A stretch of 64,000 nt of DNA from Delphinus delphis (GCF_949987515.2 NC_082703.1:6868680-6932679); one strand, 5' to 3'. Numbered from the stretch's first letter, positions 23,813 to 34,370 are shown. Numbers and translations: made by a program. Notes: generated by a model not told the origin, from the letters alone.

Positions 23813-24035
23813 AGCACAGTGCCGTGAAAACACTCAGGCTTTGACTCCAGACCTGGTTTCAATCCTGGTTCCACCACTTCACTAGCTATGTTGTCTAAGG
23901 CAAATAACTTCTCCGAAGCTCGGTTTCCTCATCCGTAACATGGGCAAGGTAATAACTCACCCAGTGGAGCTGCTGTGAGGATTAAATCTACAATGACTAC
24001 CACGTAGTAGGTGATTAATCAGCATTAATTCCTTT
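23813..24035 (+). mobile_element. MIR SINE, nearly full length
   Basis: Nearly the whole MIR order is present: AGTGCCGTGAAAACACTCAGG, CCTGGTTTCAATCCTGG, CTTCACTAGCTATG, CTTCTCCGAAGCTCGGTTTCC, GTGAGGATTAAATC and CACGTAGTAGGTGATTAATC. Confidence 0.75.
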
Positions 24036-25084
24036 TCTCTCTCCATCATCCACTACAAATATATCCCCTTCATTTCGTGGCATTCAAAGTACAGAGCTTC
24101 CAAAAACCTCACTGCTGTCAGCGCTTAGGGAGGAAGTACACAGGCAGCTGGCTGAGCACTCCCAACCGCGATATATAGACTCCGGTGCAGACTTGGAATT
24201 CTTCAGGCCTCCAGAGGAGCCCTTCCTCTGTTATTGTTAGGCATTTGCATTGGACAAACAAAGTGAGCACAATGAGATGAATTTAATACCTGCCAGGTGG
24301 CAGAACAAATGTCGTTGATCTTGGTGATAATATATAAAAAGCAGGGAAGTAGATCTAGTTTGGTCCTACGGCGATTTATAATCCTTTTGCCTCACTAGGT
24401 AATTTTCAATAGGAAAGACGTTCTTTTGCCCGCTGGGGGTGTGGGAGGAGGCACGTACTTATACAAGCCGCCCAAGCCACGTGATCAGGGTCGAGCCTCA
24501 GAGCCGGGGCTTCTCACATGCCCAGGAATCAGAGGAGTCAAAAGCAAAGTGGTCGCAACACACCAACAGTACAAAACTAAACAGCATTATAAGCTACTCC
24601 CCCCTCAGGAAATACTAACAACAACAACGACAAAAAGACTGCACGAGGTTAAAATAATTACAAGTAGGAACTTTTTAAAAAAGAATCGTTAAATTTAGAA
24701 CCACCTTTCACATTATTCATTCACTGAACCAATGATTTATTGGACTTATAAAATATGCTGTGTACTGGAAACTTGGATTTCAGGTTTGTCTCTAGCTGCA
24801 CATATTAAAGGGTAAAAAAAAAAGAATTAAAAAAAAAAAGCAGAGAGAGGAGGTGGGAACACAGTTGGACTTCACATTAGGAACATCCAATATACGGAAA
24901 TCATAGGTCCCCTCTCACCTCTAAACCACCCCCCATAGAAATAAAATAAAGGGATATTAATTATTTATAGAGCAGAAGAAGAACTTCCTCCCTTTAATGA
25001 TTGTTAGAAGTAGTCCTCTTCCTGAGTGGGTATACGGAATAATTTACACTCAACTGAATAGGTGTTTTCCTCTTATAGGAGAAT
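24036..25084. other. No gene seen
   Basis: No recognised gene or repeat apart from A-runs near 24815-24840. The AT-rich segment at 24230-24420 is free of recognisable transposons. Confidence 0.5.
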
Positions 25085-25402
25085 CTAGGGAGACAGAAAG
25101 GTGACATCAGAATGTGATGTTTTATGATGATGGGTCTCATTCTCAACTACCAAAAATAGAGGGCGTTTGTTCTGAGGAAGTTTTAGGTGGTAATAACACC
25201 AGCCTGTTTTAACAGCTTGGTGGCCTGGGTCCTCTTTAACATCTGTCTGGGGGATTGGAAAAGAGATTTGTGTAGGTATCTCAGCTGCACTTGTGATTTC
25301 CTGAAGTTGACGGGGCTTTGGAAGAGTCCCTTGTGGGTTCAATGCTTGGTATAGGAAGGCCCAGGTCAACAACCCCAGGAGAGTCAAGCTTCTTTTTCTC
25401 AT
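25085..25402 (-). other. Unassigned 105-codon open frame
   Basis: A minus-strand frame of 105 codons with a basic N-terminus and a hydrophobic stretch (MRKRSLTLLGLLTWAFLYQAL), which superficially resembles a signal peptide. I recognise no domain, see no splice or promoter context, and the composition looks like ordinary non-coding DNA. A chance frame is the most likely explanation. Confidence 0.15.
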
Positions 25403-25496
25403 GAGAACAGAAGTGGAAGCTACTGGCTGGTGTCAGCAAACCACCACAATGCTTGGTCTTTGGTTCTAATCTTGTTTAGAATGTTGTGGGATCTCA

Positions 25497-25975
25497 TCTT
25501 CTATGTTAATTATCTACTGCTGGGTAAGACATCACCCCAAAGCTTAGTGGTTATCATCTCACGGTCTCTGCGGAACAGGAATTTAGAAATAGGTTATGTG
25601 GGTGGTTTGGGCTCAGGATTTCTCCTGAGGCTGCAGTCAAGATATTGGCAGAAGCTACAGTCACGTGATGGCTTGACCGGGGCTGGAGGAGTCCTTCCTG
25701 AGTTGACTCAGGTGTTCACCTGGCCTCAGGTCCTCTCTGGCTGTTGGCAGGAGGCCTCAGTAGTTTGCCACATGGACCCCTCCACAAGTGTGCTTGAACT
25801 TCCTTACCACATGGTGCTGGTTTCCCTAAGAACAAATGACCCAAGATAGCAATGAAGGAGCCACAGTACCTTTTATAACACAGTCCTGGGAGTCACACGC
25901 CATCAATTCTGGCACATTCTAGCTGTTAAAAGTGAGCTGCTATGTCCAGCCCACTCTCAAGGGGAGGAAAATTAA
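25497..25975 (-). mobile_element. MaLR-type LTR, antisense
   Basis: Same family as the LTR at 9.8 kb. Landmarks are TTAATTATCTACTGCTGGGT, CCCCAAAGCTTAGTGGTTAT, GAGGCTGCAGTCAAGATATT, CTGGCTGTTGGCAGGAGGCC, GGGAGTCACACGCCATCA and ATGTCCAGCCCACTCTCAAG. No internal genes. Confidence 0.7.
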
Positions 25976-26091
25976 GATTGACTTCTTGAAGGGACCTGTA
26001 CAAAGAATTTGTAGATATATTAAAAAAAACCCCAAATCCCTGTATCTTCCTCCCTCTATTCCTATGTGTTCATTCAAAAATCATTGTGTTG

Positions 26092-26280
26092 GGCTTCCCT
26101 GGTGGCGCAGTGGTTGAGAGTCCGCCTGCCAATGCAGGGGACACGGGTTCGTGCCCTAGTCTGGGAAGATACCACATGCCACGGAGTGGCTGGGCCGGTG
26201 AGCCATGGCCACTGAGCCTGCGCATCCGGAGCCTGTGCTCCACAATGGGAGAGGCCACAGCAGTGAGAGGCCCGCGTACC

Positions 26281-26309
<29 letters not shown>
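26092..26309 (+). mobile_element. CHR-1 SINE
   Basis: Typical CHR-1 head and body with a pure A tail of about 28 bases. AAAAATCATTGTGTTG at 26076-26091 and AAAAATCATAGTGTTG at 26310-26325 differ at one position and mark the target-site duplication. Confidence 0.95.
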
Positions 26310-26319
<10 letters not shown>

Positions 26320-26764
26320 GTGTTGAACCTTTATTTTCATTCCTGGACATTTCCATTTTCACACTATAAAATTACCAAAATGTGATATTGAAACGGAATG
26401 AGACTCTAAAATACAGGTGAATGCTTCTGCAGGTATCTATTATGTAAAACCAAACAATATAAAAGCTTTGTTTTGAATATTTTCCCTTTGTGATTATTTT
26501 TCATGGGTTTCACTGGGTCAGGCTCCTCCCCTATCTTATAGATTTTCTTTATAGACTTTCTTCATTGTCCCAGGGACTTTCACATTGTGTCCAAATTTAT
26601 GGTCATTTATTTGGGAAACAGTTAAGAAATTTGCCTGCTAGCTCAATGAGTTTGTTCGGTGGAAGTTTTTAAACAGGAAATAATGGGGAGGTAAGTATGG
26701 TTTCCACAATTGAAACCGTGTACAAGCCCCAATGTTCTTGTCTTTTGAAGTAAAAGCATGGCTC

Positions 26765-26818
26765 AAAAGTTAATGATTGGGAAAAAAAAAAAAAGAAAAA
26801 AAGTTAATGATTGGGAAA
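26765..26818. repeat. 20-base direct repeat flanking an A-rich tract
   Basis: AAAAGTTAATGATTGGGAAA occurs at 26765-26784 and again at 26799-26818. Between the copies lie 14 bases, almost all A with one G. Confidence 0.9.
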
Positions 26819-27437
26819 TGTTAAGATGTAGAAATGAAGAGCTGCTGGGCTGGGGAACTGGTAACAAGTTAAACTGTAAATCCGCCACATCGAGGAGTCA
26901 CTGAACTCCCAGTTCCCTGAAAGATACAGCTAAAGGCCTGACACATATTCCTAAGTTGTTTTTACAGGAAGCCAACCCACCAGATGAAAACTGCTGCCCG
27001 CAAGCACACAGACCCTAGACTGCTTGAAACCAGAAGGTTGAACGAAGCTTGAAACTTCACCTCGATGCCAACCCATCCCAGAACTGTCCACAAGCTGATC
27101 ACACCCTCTGCTCCTTGAACACTGTAAGACGCCTCACTACCCGCTCCGGGCGTGCGGCGGGAATGACACCGTCTTGAGGGCACTAGCCTGCTGTGACCTC
27201 CTTCGCCTGGCAAAGCAATAAAAGTTTCTCTTTTTTTTTTTGCCTGGCCACGTGGTATGTGGGATCGTTGTTCCCTGACCAGGGATCAAACCCTTGCCTC
27301 CTGCAGTGGAAGTGTGGAGTCCTATCCACTGGACTGCCAGGGAAGTCCCCAAAGCTACTTTTTTTCTACGTCACCCAAAACTCTGTCTCCGAATTTCTGC
27401 TTGGCACAGATGAACAGAGTCTTGGTTTTGGTAACCC
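26819..27437 (+). mobile_element. Solo gammaretrovirus-like (ERV1) LTR, split by a SINE
   Basis: A retroviral LTR with AATAAA near 27218 in a GGCAAAGCAATAAAAG context. After the SINE it resumes with TTTCTACGTCACCC, AAAACTCTGTCTCCG and TTGGCACAGATGAACAGAG, wording typical of the R-U5 part of gammaretrovirus-type LTRs. No gag, pol or env sequence is present beside it, so it is a solo LTR. An antisense SINE (27231-27350) sits just downstream of the polyadenylation signal. The 5' boundary is uncertain. Confidence 0.7.
27231..27350 (-). mobile_element. tRNA-derived SINE (short CHR/Bov-tA-like), antisense
   Basis: Plus strand: T-run, GGTATGTGGGATCGTTG, GACCAGGGATCAAACCC (B box complement) and CTGCCAGGGAAGTCCC. 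Flanks AAAGTTTCTC (27221-27230) and AAAGCTACTT (27351-27360) are similar and may be an aged target-site duplication. The SINE lies inside the LTR and is therefore younger than it. Confidence 0.85.
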
Positions 27438-28464
27438 AGTAAAACCTCCTCTTTCTTTGCTTCAGGGAGCGCTGCTCTCAAGGCAGTGCAGACTGGGTCA
27501 GCTGTGATGCTGCCTAACTTGACTTTGGCCAACAGACCAGTGTTTCCATGAGCATCCGCACTGGGATTGGTCACTTCCTGGATGGCTATGGACGGTTTGG
27601 GCCCTTTAGCACAGGAGGTTTCACACTAAAACTGGAGACCATCGGCAGGCCAAAGAGTACCCGAGGCTAGTCTAGTCCAAAGCTTTCCCAAGTCCCCAGT
27701 TATGTTCACTCAACCAATCACCCATTCATTCATCCCATGTTTATTCATCCCCTAGAGGGTGTGAGGCATCACACCAAAGCAAGATGTGGCAATGAGTTTC
27801 CAAACAGGTGGGGGGAAATATTGGGATGAGGAAGGTAGGGATGGATTGCCATTTCTCCTGGCTAAGAGCCAGCCACTGGACTGATGTTCGGGGGGCACCA
27901 GAGGGCGGTGACTAGTAAAACAAAGGGACGCAGGACGCTTTCTAAGACCTTGGCACAGAAACCCAGATGTAGGAACTGGGGTTCAGGGTGGTTCCAGCTG
28001 CCCAAGATAAGAGAGACACCCAATGATCAGACCTGCGGTCAAATTAGCACCAAGGGAGACTCAAAGCTGAGTCCTTGAACTTCTTTAATCTCAGGGATCT
28101 CGGGTGGGACAGAGCCTGAAGTGGGGCAGGGCTTCCAGGGAGCATCAGGTCTCCTGAGTACGATGCTTAGGAGGAAGAGCTGCAGAGAAAGGAGCCCAGT
28201 GGACCCAGCACATCCCAGTGGCTCCCACATGCAGGGAATTTACCTGAATGTTCGGCACAGTAGACAGGAGAAGGGAGGAAAGGGGTGTGACGAGCTGGGC
28301 AAAGCCTGTTGGGTCAGGCAAGGATCCTGGCACATCCCAGATGCCTGCCCTACCAGGTCCTGCTGCTCAGCCACCGAAGGACAGAGGGAAATCCTCTCTC
28401 CTGATGCAGAGGCTGAGGGAGAGCCTTCAGGCGAAGCAGGTGCCTGTCTGGGCAGCTTAGGTCA
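27438..28464. other. No gene seen
   Basis: No recognised gene. A weak L2-like stretch may lie near 27715-27775. Confidence 0.5.
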
Positions 28465-28482
28465 CAGGCACACAGCTTCTTT

Positions 28483-28998
28483 TTTTTTAAACATTTTTAT
28501 TGGAGTATAATTGCTTTACAGTGGTGTGTTAGTTTCTGCTTTATAACAAAGTGAATCAGCTATACATATACATATATCCCCATATCTCCTCCCTCTTGCG
28601 TCTCCCTCCATCCCACCCCTCTAGGTGGTCACAAAGCACCGAGCTGATCTCCCTGTGCTATGCAGCTGCTTCTCACTAGCTATCTATTTTGCATCTGGTA
28701 GTGTATATATGTCCATGCCACTCTCTCACTTCGTCCCAGCTTCCCCTTCCCCCTCCCCGTGTCCTCAAGTCCATTCTCTAGTAGGTCTGCGTCTTTATTC
28801 CTGTCCTGCCCCTAGGTTCTTCAGAACCTTTTTTTTTTCTTTTCCTTAGATTCCATATATATGTGTTAGCATATGGTATATGTTTTTCTCTTTCTGACTT
28901 ACTTTGCTCTGTATGACGGACTCTAGGTCCATCCACCTAACTACGAATAACTCAATTTCGTTTCTTTTTATGGCTGAATAATATTCCATCATATATAT
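28483..28998 (-). mobile_element. L1 3' end, antisense, 5'-truncated
   Basis: On the minus strand this is the last part of L1 ORF2 and its 3' untranslated region, closely similar to the ends at 2.1-2.5 and 61.5-62.0 kb. CAGGCACACAGCTTCTTT at 28465-28482 and CAGGCACGTAGCTTCTTT at 28999-29016 agree at 16 of 18 positions and are the target-site duplication. Confidence 0.92.
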
Positions 28999-29016
28999 CA
29001 GGCACGTAGCTTCTTT

Positions 29017-29794
29017 AAGGCTCAGGAAGCTTCCCCTCCTCTCCTCTCCCTGGGCAGAAGCTGGCTCCTTCTCTCCTTCTCCTCAGGGGGTTCATTTCAA
29101 TGTTAATGAGACTAAGAAGGTGGGTGACGTTGTTTTCTTCTAACAATTCCATTTCACCCTTCCTCGTCTCTGAGCATCTCTCTCTGATTTAGATGCACTG
29201 TGTTTAATTAAAACTGTTTTTTCTTACCCCTTTTCTCTCTCCACTTCACGGGAATCATTTCCTCCTCCTCCTCCTGGGACGCGCTCTTTTCCTTTGGGTC
29301 TACGCCCCACCCCAGCCCTACCTGCCTTGGGGGGACCTTGGGGGCAGGCCAGGTGGAGTTCTTTCTATGAATTACCATCTGGGGTGGAGGAAAAGTTTGC
29401 ATTGGGAACCTTACAGGGTAGCACTAGATAGTGAATTAGGTACACGTGTGCCTCACTTTGGGTCAAACCAGAGAACCCAGTTAGGAACAATCTGGATGGT
29501 CTGAAAACTAATTTGAGAGAAGAGGAGGGTTTTCCAATGGATGGGAGAATCTGGGACAGGAAATTGGGGGCAGTTCTTTTTTTTTTTTTTTTTTTTTGTT
29601 AAGGACGCACTCTTTCCATCAGATAGGGATTCCGAGCAGGTTTCCTTCAAACAGCGAGCTCCTCTAGGGCATTGAAAATAGATGTAATCAACAGAATGAA
29701 GAATATAAAATCTCACGGGTCCAGAGCCCAATCATGGCTGCCACTGAGAGGCCAGGTACGGTGAAAGCACTTGAAAACTTCCAACGACATTTTT
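29017..29794. other. No gene seen; poly-T stretch
   Basis: A run of about 20 T lies at 29577-29597 and could be the antisense tail of an unrecognised retroposed sequence. Nothing else is recognised. Confidence 0.5.
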
Positions 29795-29935
29795 ACTGAA
29801 GGTTCATATTATTTTACCTATTTTGCGTATGAAGAAATTATGACTCAGAGAGGTTAAGTTTCTTGTCCAAGTTCATACAGCTTGCAAACAGAAATGAAAT
29901 TTGAATCTAGATTTGTCCAACCCCGAATCCTACGT
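29795..29935 (-). mobile_element. MIR SINE fossil, antisense
   Basis: ATTATTTTACCTATTTTGCG, GAAGAAATTATGACTCAGAG, AGGTTAAGTTTCTTGTCC and AATTTGAATCTAG give the reverse complement of the MIR core. Confidence 0.65.
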
Positions 29936-30015
29936 TTTCCCACCATATCCAGAAAGGACCTCAGAGTTCATCTAGTTCTGAGCAACTCAGCCTGTTCTGA
30001 TAGTGGATGAAAAAA

Positions 30016-30820
30016 TGCCGCCTGCCGTACACATCAGTAAACAAAGGCTGTTGTAGCCATCAAACCACTGCAGCCGCCCCAAAGGTGAGCTTGAGGGAAC
30101 TCAGGCTGGAGACAAACTGGCTGCCCAGCCCTCAGCCCCTGCAGCTGCCCCAACGGTGCGCCCTGACGGGACTCAGGATGGGAAAGAAAAGGATACTGGC
30201 CCTAGATAGTTAAGGTGCATATCAGAGGGATGATTTCAACAAGCCCAGACTCTTCATCTTCCCATACATAGAAAAGGGCTGAATTCATTAACTTGAGATG
30301 TCTGGTTTCCCTTAAGGAACAGTAATCTTTTGATGTTCTGACTACCTGAGAGTTATGTTTTATTTGGTGGACAAATCTCAGGACTTAAGCCTGGGACACA
30401 GCATCTCAGACAATTCTGAGAAACTGTTCCAAAGAGGAAGGGGTGGGGGGAGCCAGGGTACACAGGAGTTTTTGCAACAAAACCAGGTGGTCGGAACATC
30501 AAAAGATGACTGTTAATAAAAGAATCAGATATCTCAAGTTAAGGGATTTAGCGATCTTCTATGTATGGGAAGATGCGAGAGTCTGGGCTCCCTGAAATCA
30601 TTCCTTTGCTATGCACCTCAGCTCTCTGGGGCCAGCCTCCTGTGTTTTCTCATCCTGAGTCTCCTGAGGGCTCACAGTTGGGGTGGCTGCAGCAGCTGAC
30701 TGCTAGATGGCAGGCATTCTTTGTTTCCATCCTGAATTCCCTCAGGGCTCACAGTCCGGGCAGCTGTAATGTGATGGCTTGATGGCCACAACATCCTTTG
30801 TTTACTGATACGCAGGCAAC
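30016..30820. repeat. Large imperfect inverted repeat
   Basis: The left arm (30016-30348) and right arm (30483-30820) are reverse complements of each other over about 330 bases, by eye roughly 75-80% identical, around a 134-base centre. Matching landmarks are CATCAGTAAACAAAGG against CCTTTGTTTACTGAT, CTTCCCATACATAGAA against TTCTATGTATGGGAAG, and TTTTGATGTTC against GAACATCAAAA. The right arm contains two tandem ~77-base units (30651-30727 and 30728-30804). I cannot assign the family. Head-to-head LTR copies or a fold-back DNA element are both possible. Confidence 0.85.
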
Positions 30821-30960
30821 ATGTTAGTTCTCAACCCTCACATCTGCTGTATAAACTGAGGCACACGTGGCATCCAGTACTTTGTATACCCGGGGTGCTC
30901 AGATGGGAAAGAACCGGTATTCCTTGTTCAGTGCCATCAGTGATTACTCACCCTCCAGCT

Positions 30961-31499
30961 CAGGATGGTCCAATAAAAATAGGATGTAATTCACTTATAT
31001 GATTTTAAATGTTTTAGTGGCCACACTATAAAAAGTAAAAACAAAGGGGGAAAATTAATTTGAATAATATATTTTATTGAATCCCATATATCTAAAATGT
31101 AAGCCATATAAAAAAAGCAATATAGGGCTTCCCTGGTGGCGCAGTGGTTGAGAGTCCGCCTGCCGATGCAGGGGACGCGGGTTCGTGCCCCGGTCCGGGA
31201 AGATCCCACATGCCGCGGAGCAGCTGGGCCTGTGAGCCATGGCCGCTGAGCCTGCGCGTCCGGAGCCTGTGCTCCGCAATGGGAGAGGCCACAACAGTGA
31301 GAGGCCCACGTACAGCAGGTAAAAAAAAAAAAAAGCAATATAAAAAGTCATAAGACATTTTACTTTCTTTTTTTACTTTGTACTTACTAGTCAGAATCCA
31401 CTGTGTATTTTTCACTTATCATAGGCCTCCATTTGGATGAGCCGCATTGCAAGGGTCATGGTCACGTGTGGCTAGTGGTTGCCGTGTCAGAGAGCCCAG
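30961..31499 (+). mobile_element. hAT-Charlie-type nonautonomous DNA element, split by CHR-1
   Basis: Begins CAGGATGGTCCAATA and ends near GTGTCAGAGAGCCCAG, which fits decayed hAT terminal inverted repeats. The interior is AT-rich: TTTTAAATGTTTTAGTGGCC, ATTAATTTGAATAATATATT, and on the other side CACGTGTGGCTAGTGGTTGC. It encodes no transposase. The SINE at 31125-31328 was inserted into it. Confidence 0.65.
31125..31328 (+). mobile_element. CHR-1 SINE
   Basis: CHR-1 head with A and B boxes and complete body, A tail of about 14. Exact 14-base target-site duplication AAAAAAGCAATATA at 31111-31124 and 31329-31342. It lies inside the hAT element. Confidence 0.95.
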
Positions 31500-33009
31500 C
31501 CCTAGTTCATGAGCTCTTCTGAAAGCCCCGTAGTTGATCCAGTTACAGGCTCTTCCCCCTGGGGTGGAGCTTTCTGGTTTGGGAAGAGTCGGGGAGCAGA
31601 CAGGTGTGTCCATTTCAGCTCTCCGTGTATTCCCTGTAGAAAGCTTCAGGACTGATAGCATCACCTTCTCCAACAAAGATGAGCTGCCAGGGGTGGGGAG
31701 AGGATTTGGGTCCACGTCCAGTTGTGGCCCTGAGTGCAGAGTGTGATTCGAAGGGGATTGCAAATGATGGCTCATGAAGACGCATCCTGTTTCTTTTGTG
31801 TTTCTCTGCTTAGACAAAGATGGACTACGTTTCTGTGATCAGCAAGGGCAAGCTCAGTCCTTGCTGAGTGAAGCAGAACTTTGTCATCAATGTCCCTAAT
31901 TCCCCACTGAGCTCGCTGCCATCCTGCAACCTCAAGGGGCCCATGCGCCAGTCCAGTGGAAGGCTCCCCTCCGCCATGCTGTCACCCGAGGACACTGAGA
32001 TTTCTTCATTATGGGTGTTGGGGGTGGGTAGAAACACAGAACGTGGGCAGCAGCCTCCTCTGCTATCGCATCTACTCTTATGTTGAGTTCTTGGAGGTTC
32101 GAGGCTTTTGGGGAAACAGACCTTTGCCTGGTGGAGGAGAATGGGGGTCATGTGTGTGGAATTGACGGTAGCCAGGGAGGGAACAGACTGAAAAGGTGTC
32201 ACGGCTCTTGTGGAGGTGACAAGCATCTGCTGACTCTCTGGCCCTTTGTTTCCCTCGCCTTGGGCACTAGACCACTTCATGACCACCTGGAGGGGAAGTG
32301 CAGCCCGGACTCTGAGACCAGCCCCATCCTTGGCGGGGATGAAGTAGGAGACTCAGGGCCAGCCATCCTCGCATCCAGCTGTTGAGTTTGCTTGCGCACA
32401 ATTAGAGGGGTGCAGTTTGTTCCGTTTGGTACCCTCATTTCCTCTGGTTCAGGATCCTTCCTTCATACTCTTGGTTTTGAAGGACTCCTCTCTTGTCCCT
32501 TGGACATATGGTGTCCTAAACTTGTAGCAAGCTCTGCTTCCGACAGGAAGCTGAATTCTGGTCTTGTCTGGTCATTGACAAAGGTAAGAGATTCAGCCAA
32601 ATTAAAAGACACGGCAGCTGTGTTTTCCGAGGACTAGTGCCTTTTAGGCAGCACTAGATGGTCTGTGTTTTACACTCGAGAGATGGGGGAAAAGGTAACT
32701 CCCTCTGCTAGATTGTTAGGCCGTCTTGCGGAAGATGGCAACAGAAAATCGACTCCTTACTTCAGCTTTCGTGTCTCCTGGTTCCTTCCATCCTTGTGCT
32801 ACCCCAGTAGGAAGGGGTTCAACCAGCTCCCGGATGGCACGTGCTGGTCAGGGCACAAGTTAAGCCAGCGTGCTTATCAGAATGATAGAAATCAGGACCC
32901 AGTCGTGCCCAACATCGTGAGTTCCTCACGTGGTCATGGAATCAGCTTTGGAACAGTGTTCCTTGCAACAGGGTACTGTGGCCTGGATGCCACCAGCTTC
33001 CTCTTTACC
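31500..33009. other. No gene seen
   Basis: About 1.5 kb without a recognised gene or transposon. Opposite-strand frames of 132-153 codons (31419-31817, 31825-32286) have no motifs. Confidence 0.5.
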
Positions 33010-33475
33010 TCGTGACTCACCTCGCTGCCCACCACACCTGCCATACACTCCTTGCATTGGCCACACCAGCCTCCTTAATGCACCAGGCATGAGCCCCGCT
33101 CCGAGCTTTGGAAGCCCAGCTGCTGCTTTTCTCTGGAAGCTTCATCACGCCCACATCGACAAGCTCCCTTCCTCACATCCTTCAAGTCTTTCTTCAGATG
33201 TCACCTTCCCAGTGAGGCTCTCCTGACCACACCCAGCCCCCCTCTTCCAAGTCTACGATTATCCATCCTCTCCCAGGTCTTAGTTTTTACGCGGTACTCA
33301 TTATTACGTGTCATTAGCACATCCTTAATTTGCTTGTTGCCAGTCCTTTCCACTAGGATGTACGTTCGAATAAAGGGTAAAGTTCAGTGTGTTTATTACT
33401 GTGTAGAGCACAGAGCAGCCCATGGCACGTGGAAAACGAAAAAGAAATGTCGATTGAGTGACTGAGGTGAACGAA
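33010..33475 (+). mobile_element. L2 LINE fossil, 3' end
   Basis: L2 3' text in order: CTTCAAGTCTTTCTTCAGATGTCACCTTCCCAGTGAGGC, TCCTGACCACACCC, CTTTCCACTAGGATGTACGTTCG, AGAGCACAGAGCAGCCCATGGCACGTGG. Confidence 0.65.
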
Positions 33476-33689
33476 GCCTCTGGTCCACACCCCACGATCC
33501 ATGGCAACCTGGGAAAGTTCTGGCTTCTGCTCAAATATCTTCGGGAGCTGTGAAGTCAGCACCATCGATGACCGGCTGGTCCCAACTGTTATCAAGGTCT
33601 CTGTGTGGAGGTAAGGCATGGGGGGAAGAGCACCAGGCTCTCTCCTTCCAAGAAGAAAAGCCTGGACACCTGGGGATGAGCCTGGGAAA

Positions 33690-33815
33690 AAGCATCAGGC
33701 TGGGAATCCCAGAGTCCGCCTGAGTCCCGCCATACAGTTCCCATGGGATGCCGGAGAATTCATTTCATCTCTCTGGCCTCAGCTTTCTCTTCTGAAAAAA
33801 CAAGGTTGTGTAGAC
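33690..33815 (+). mobile_element. MIR SINE fragment
   Basis: AATTCATTTCATCTCTCTGG, CCTCAGCTTTCTCTTCTG and AAACAAGGTTGTGTAGACG follow the MIR core. Diverged. Confidence 0.5.
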
Positions 33816-33909
33816 GTGTTAGAAAGAGCATCCCATGACCAGAACGAAAGGTGATAGAATCTGTCGGAAGTAAAACAGTAATGTTGTTTTGCCTAAATAT
33901 GGAATCTTA

Positions 33910-33924
33910 ACGGTATCCCACCTG

Positions 33925-33978
<54 letters not shown>

Positions 33979-34370
33979 GCACAGAAGTGTGTAAACATGC
34001 CATCTCCAACCTGACTGAAAGCTCCAAATGGGAGTGATACAGGCAGGAGCGGCATCACCTGTTTCTTTCCTAGGACTCCACAGAACCTGTGCAGAGAACT
34101 GGACCAGCTCCAAATGTTGATGACTGACTTAACAAAATCACAAGAATAACTGCATTTATGTAACGCCTTTCTCCAAGGATCTCTCTGCACTCTGCAGAGA
34201 ATGGATTTATTTATCCTTGGAGCACCTCTGTGAGGCACTTACAGGACAGGGGTGACCAGACTCATGGAATAAATAATGTCAAGAGCAGCATGAAGCTAAA
34301 CTAGCCGGTAAGTCTGAGCCCCAGGAGGAGACGGGATGGGACCAAGGTCACCCGGTGAATTGAGACTTGG
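33910..34370 (+). repeat. Copy A of an inverted segmental duplication
   Basis: This segment is the reverse complement of 43408-43815. The core 34207-34278 is identical over 72 bases to 43497-43568 on the other strand. Around it identity falls to roughly 80-90% by eye, with small indels. Both copies carry a TG-rich stretch at one end and a MIR-like segment at the other. I recognise no gene inside. Confidence 0.9.
33931..33976 (+). repeat. (GT)n microsatellite
   Basis: Twenty-three uninterrupted GT dinucleotides. The matching place in the inverted copy (about 43780-43800) has only a short impure TG/CA stretch. Confidence 0.95.

Noticed and set aside
27170..27437. Possible active retroviral promoter
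   Set aside because: Only a solo LTR split by a SINE is present; no internal genes are seen, and no evidence of transcription can be read from sequence alone.
30651..30804. Tandem 77-base units considered as a CRISPR-like or satellite array
   Set aside because: Only two diverged units without regular spacers, in mammalian DNA; better seen as part of the inverted repeat.
31825..32286. 153-codon minus-strand frame
   Set aside because: No family motif or conserved-looking composition; the opposite strand also has long frames by chance.
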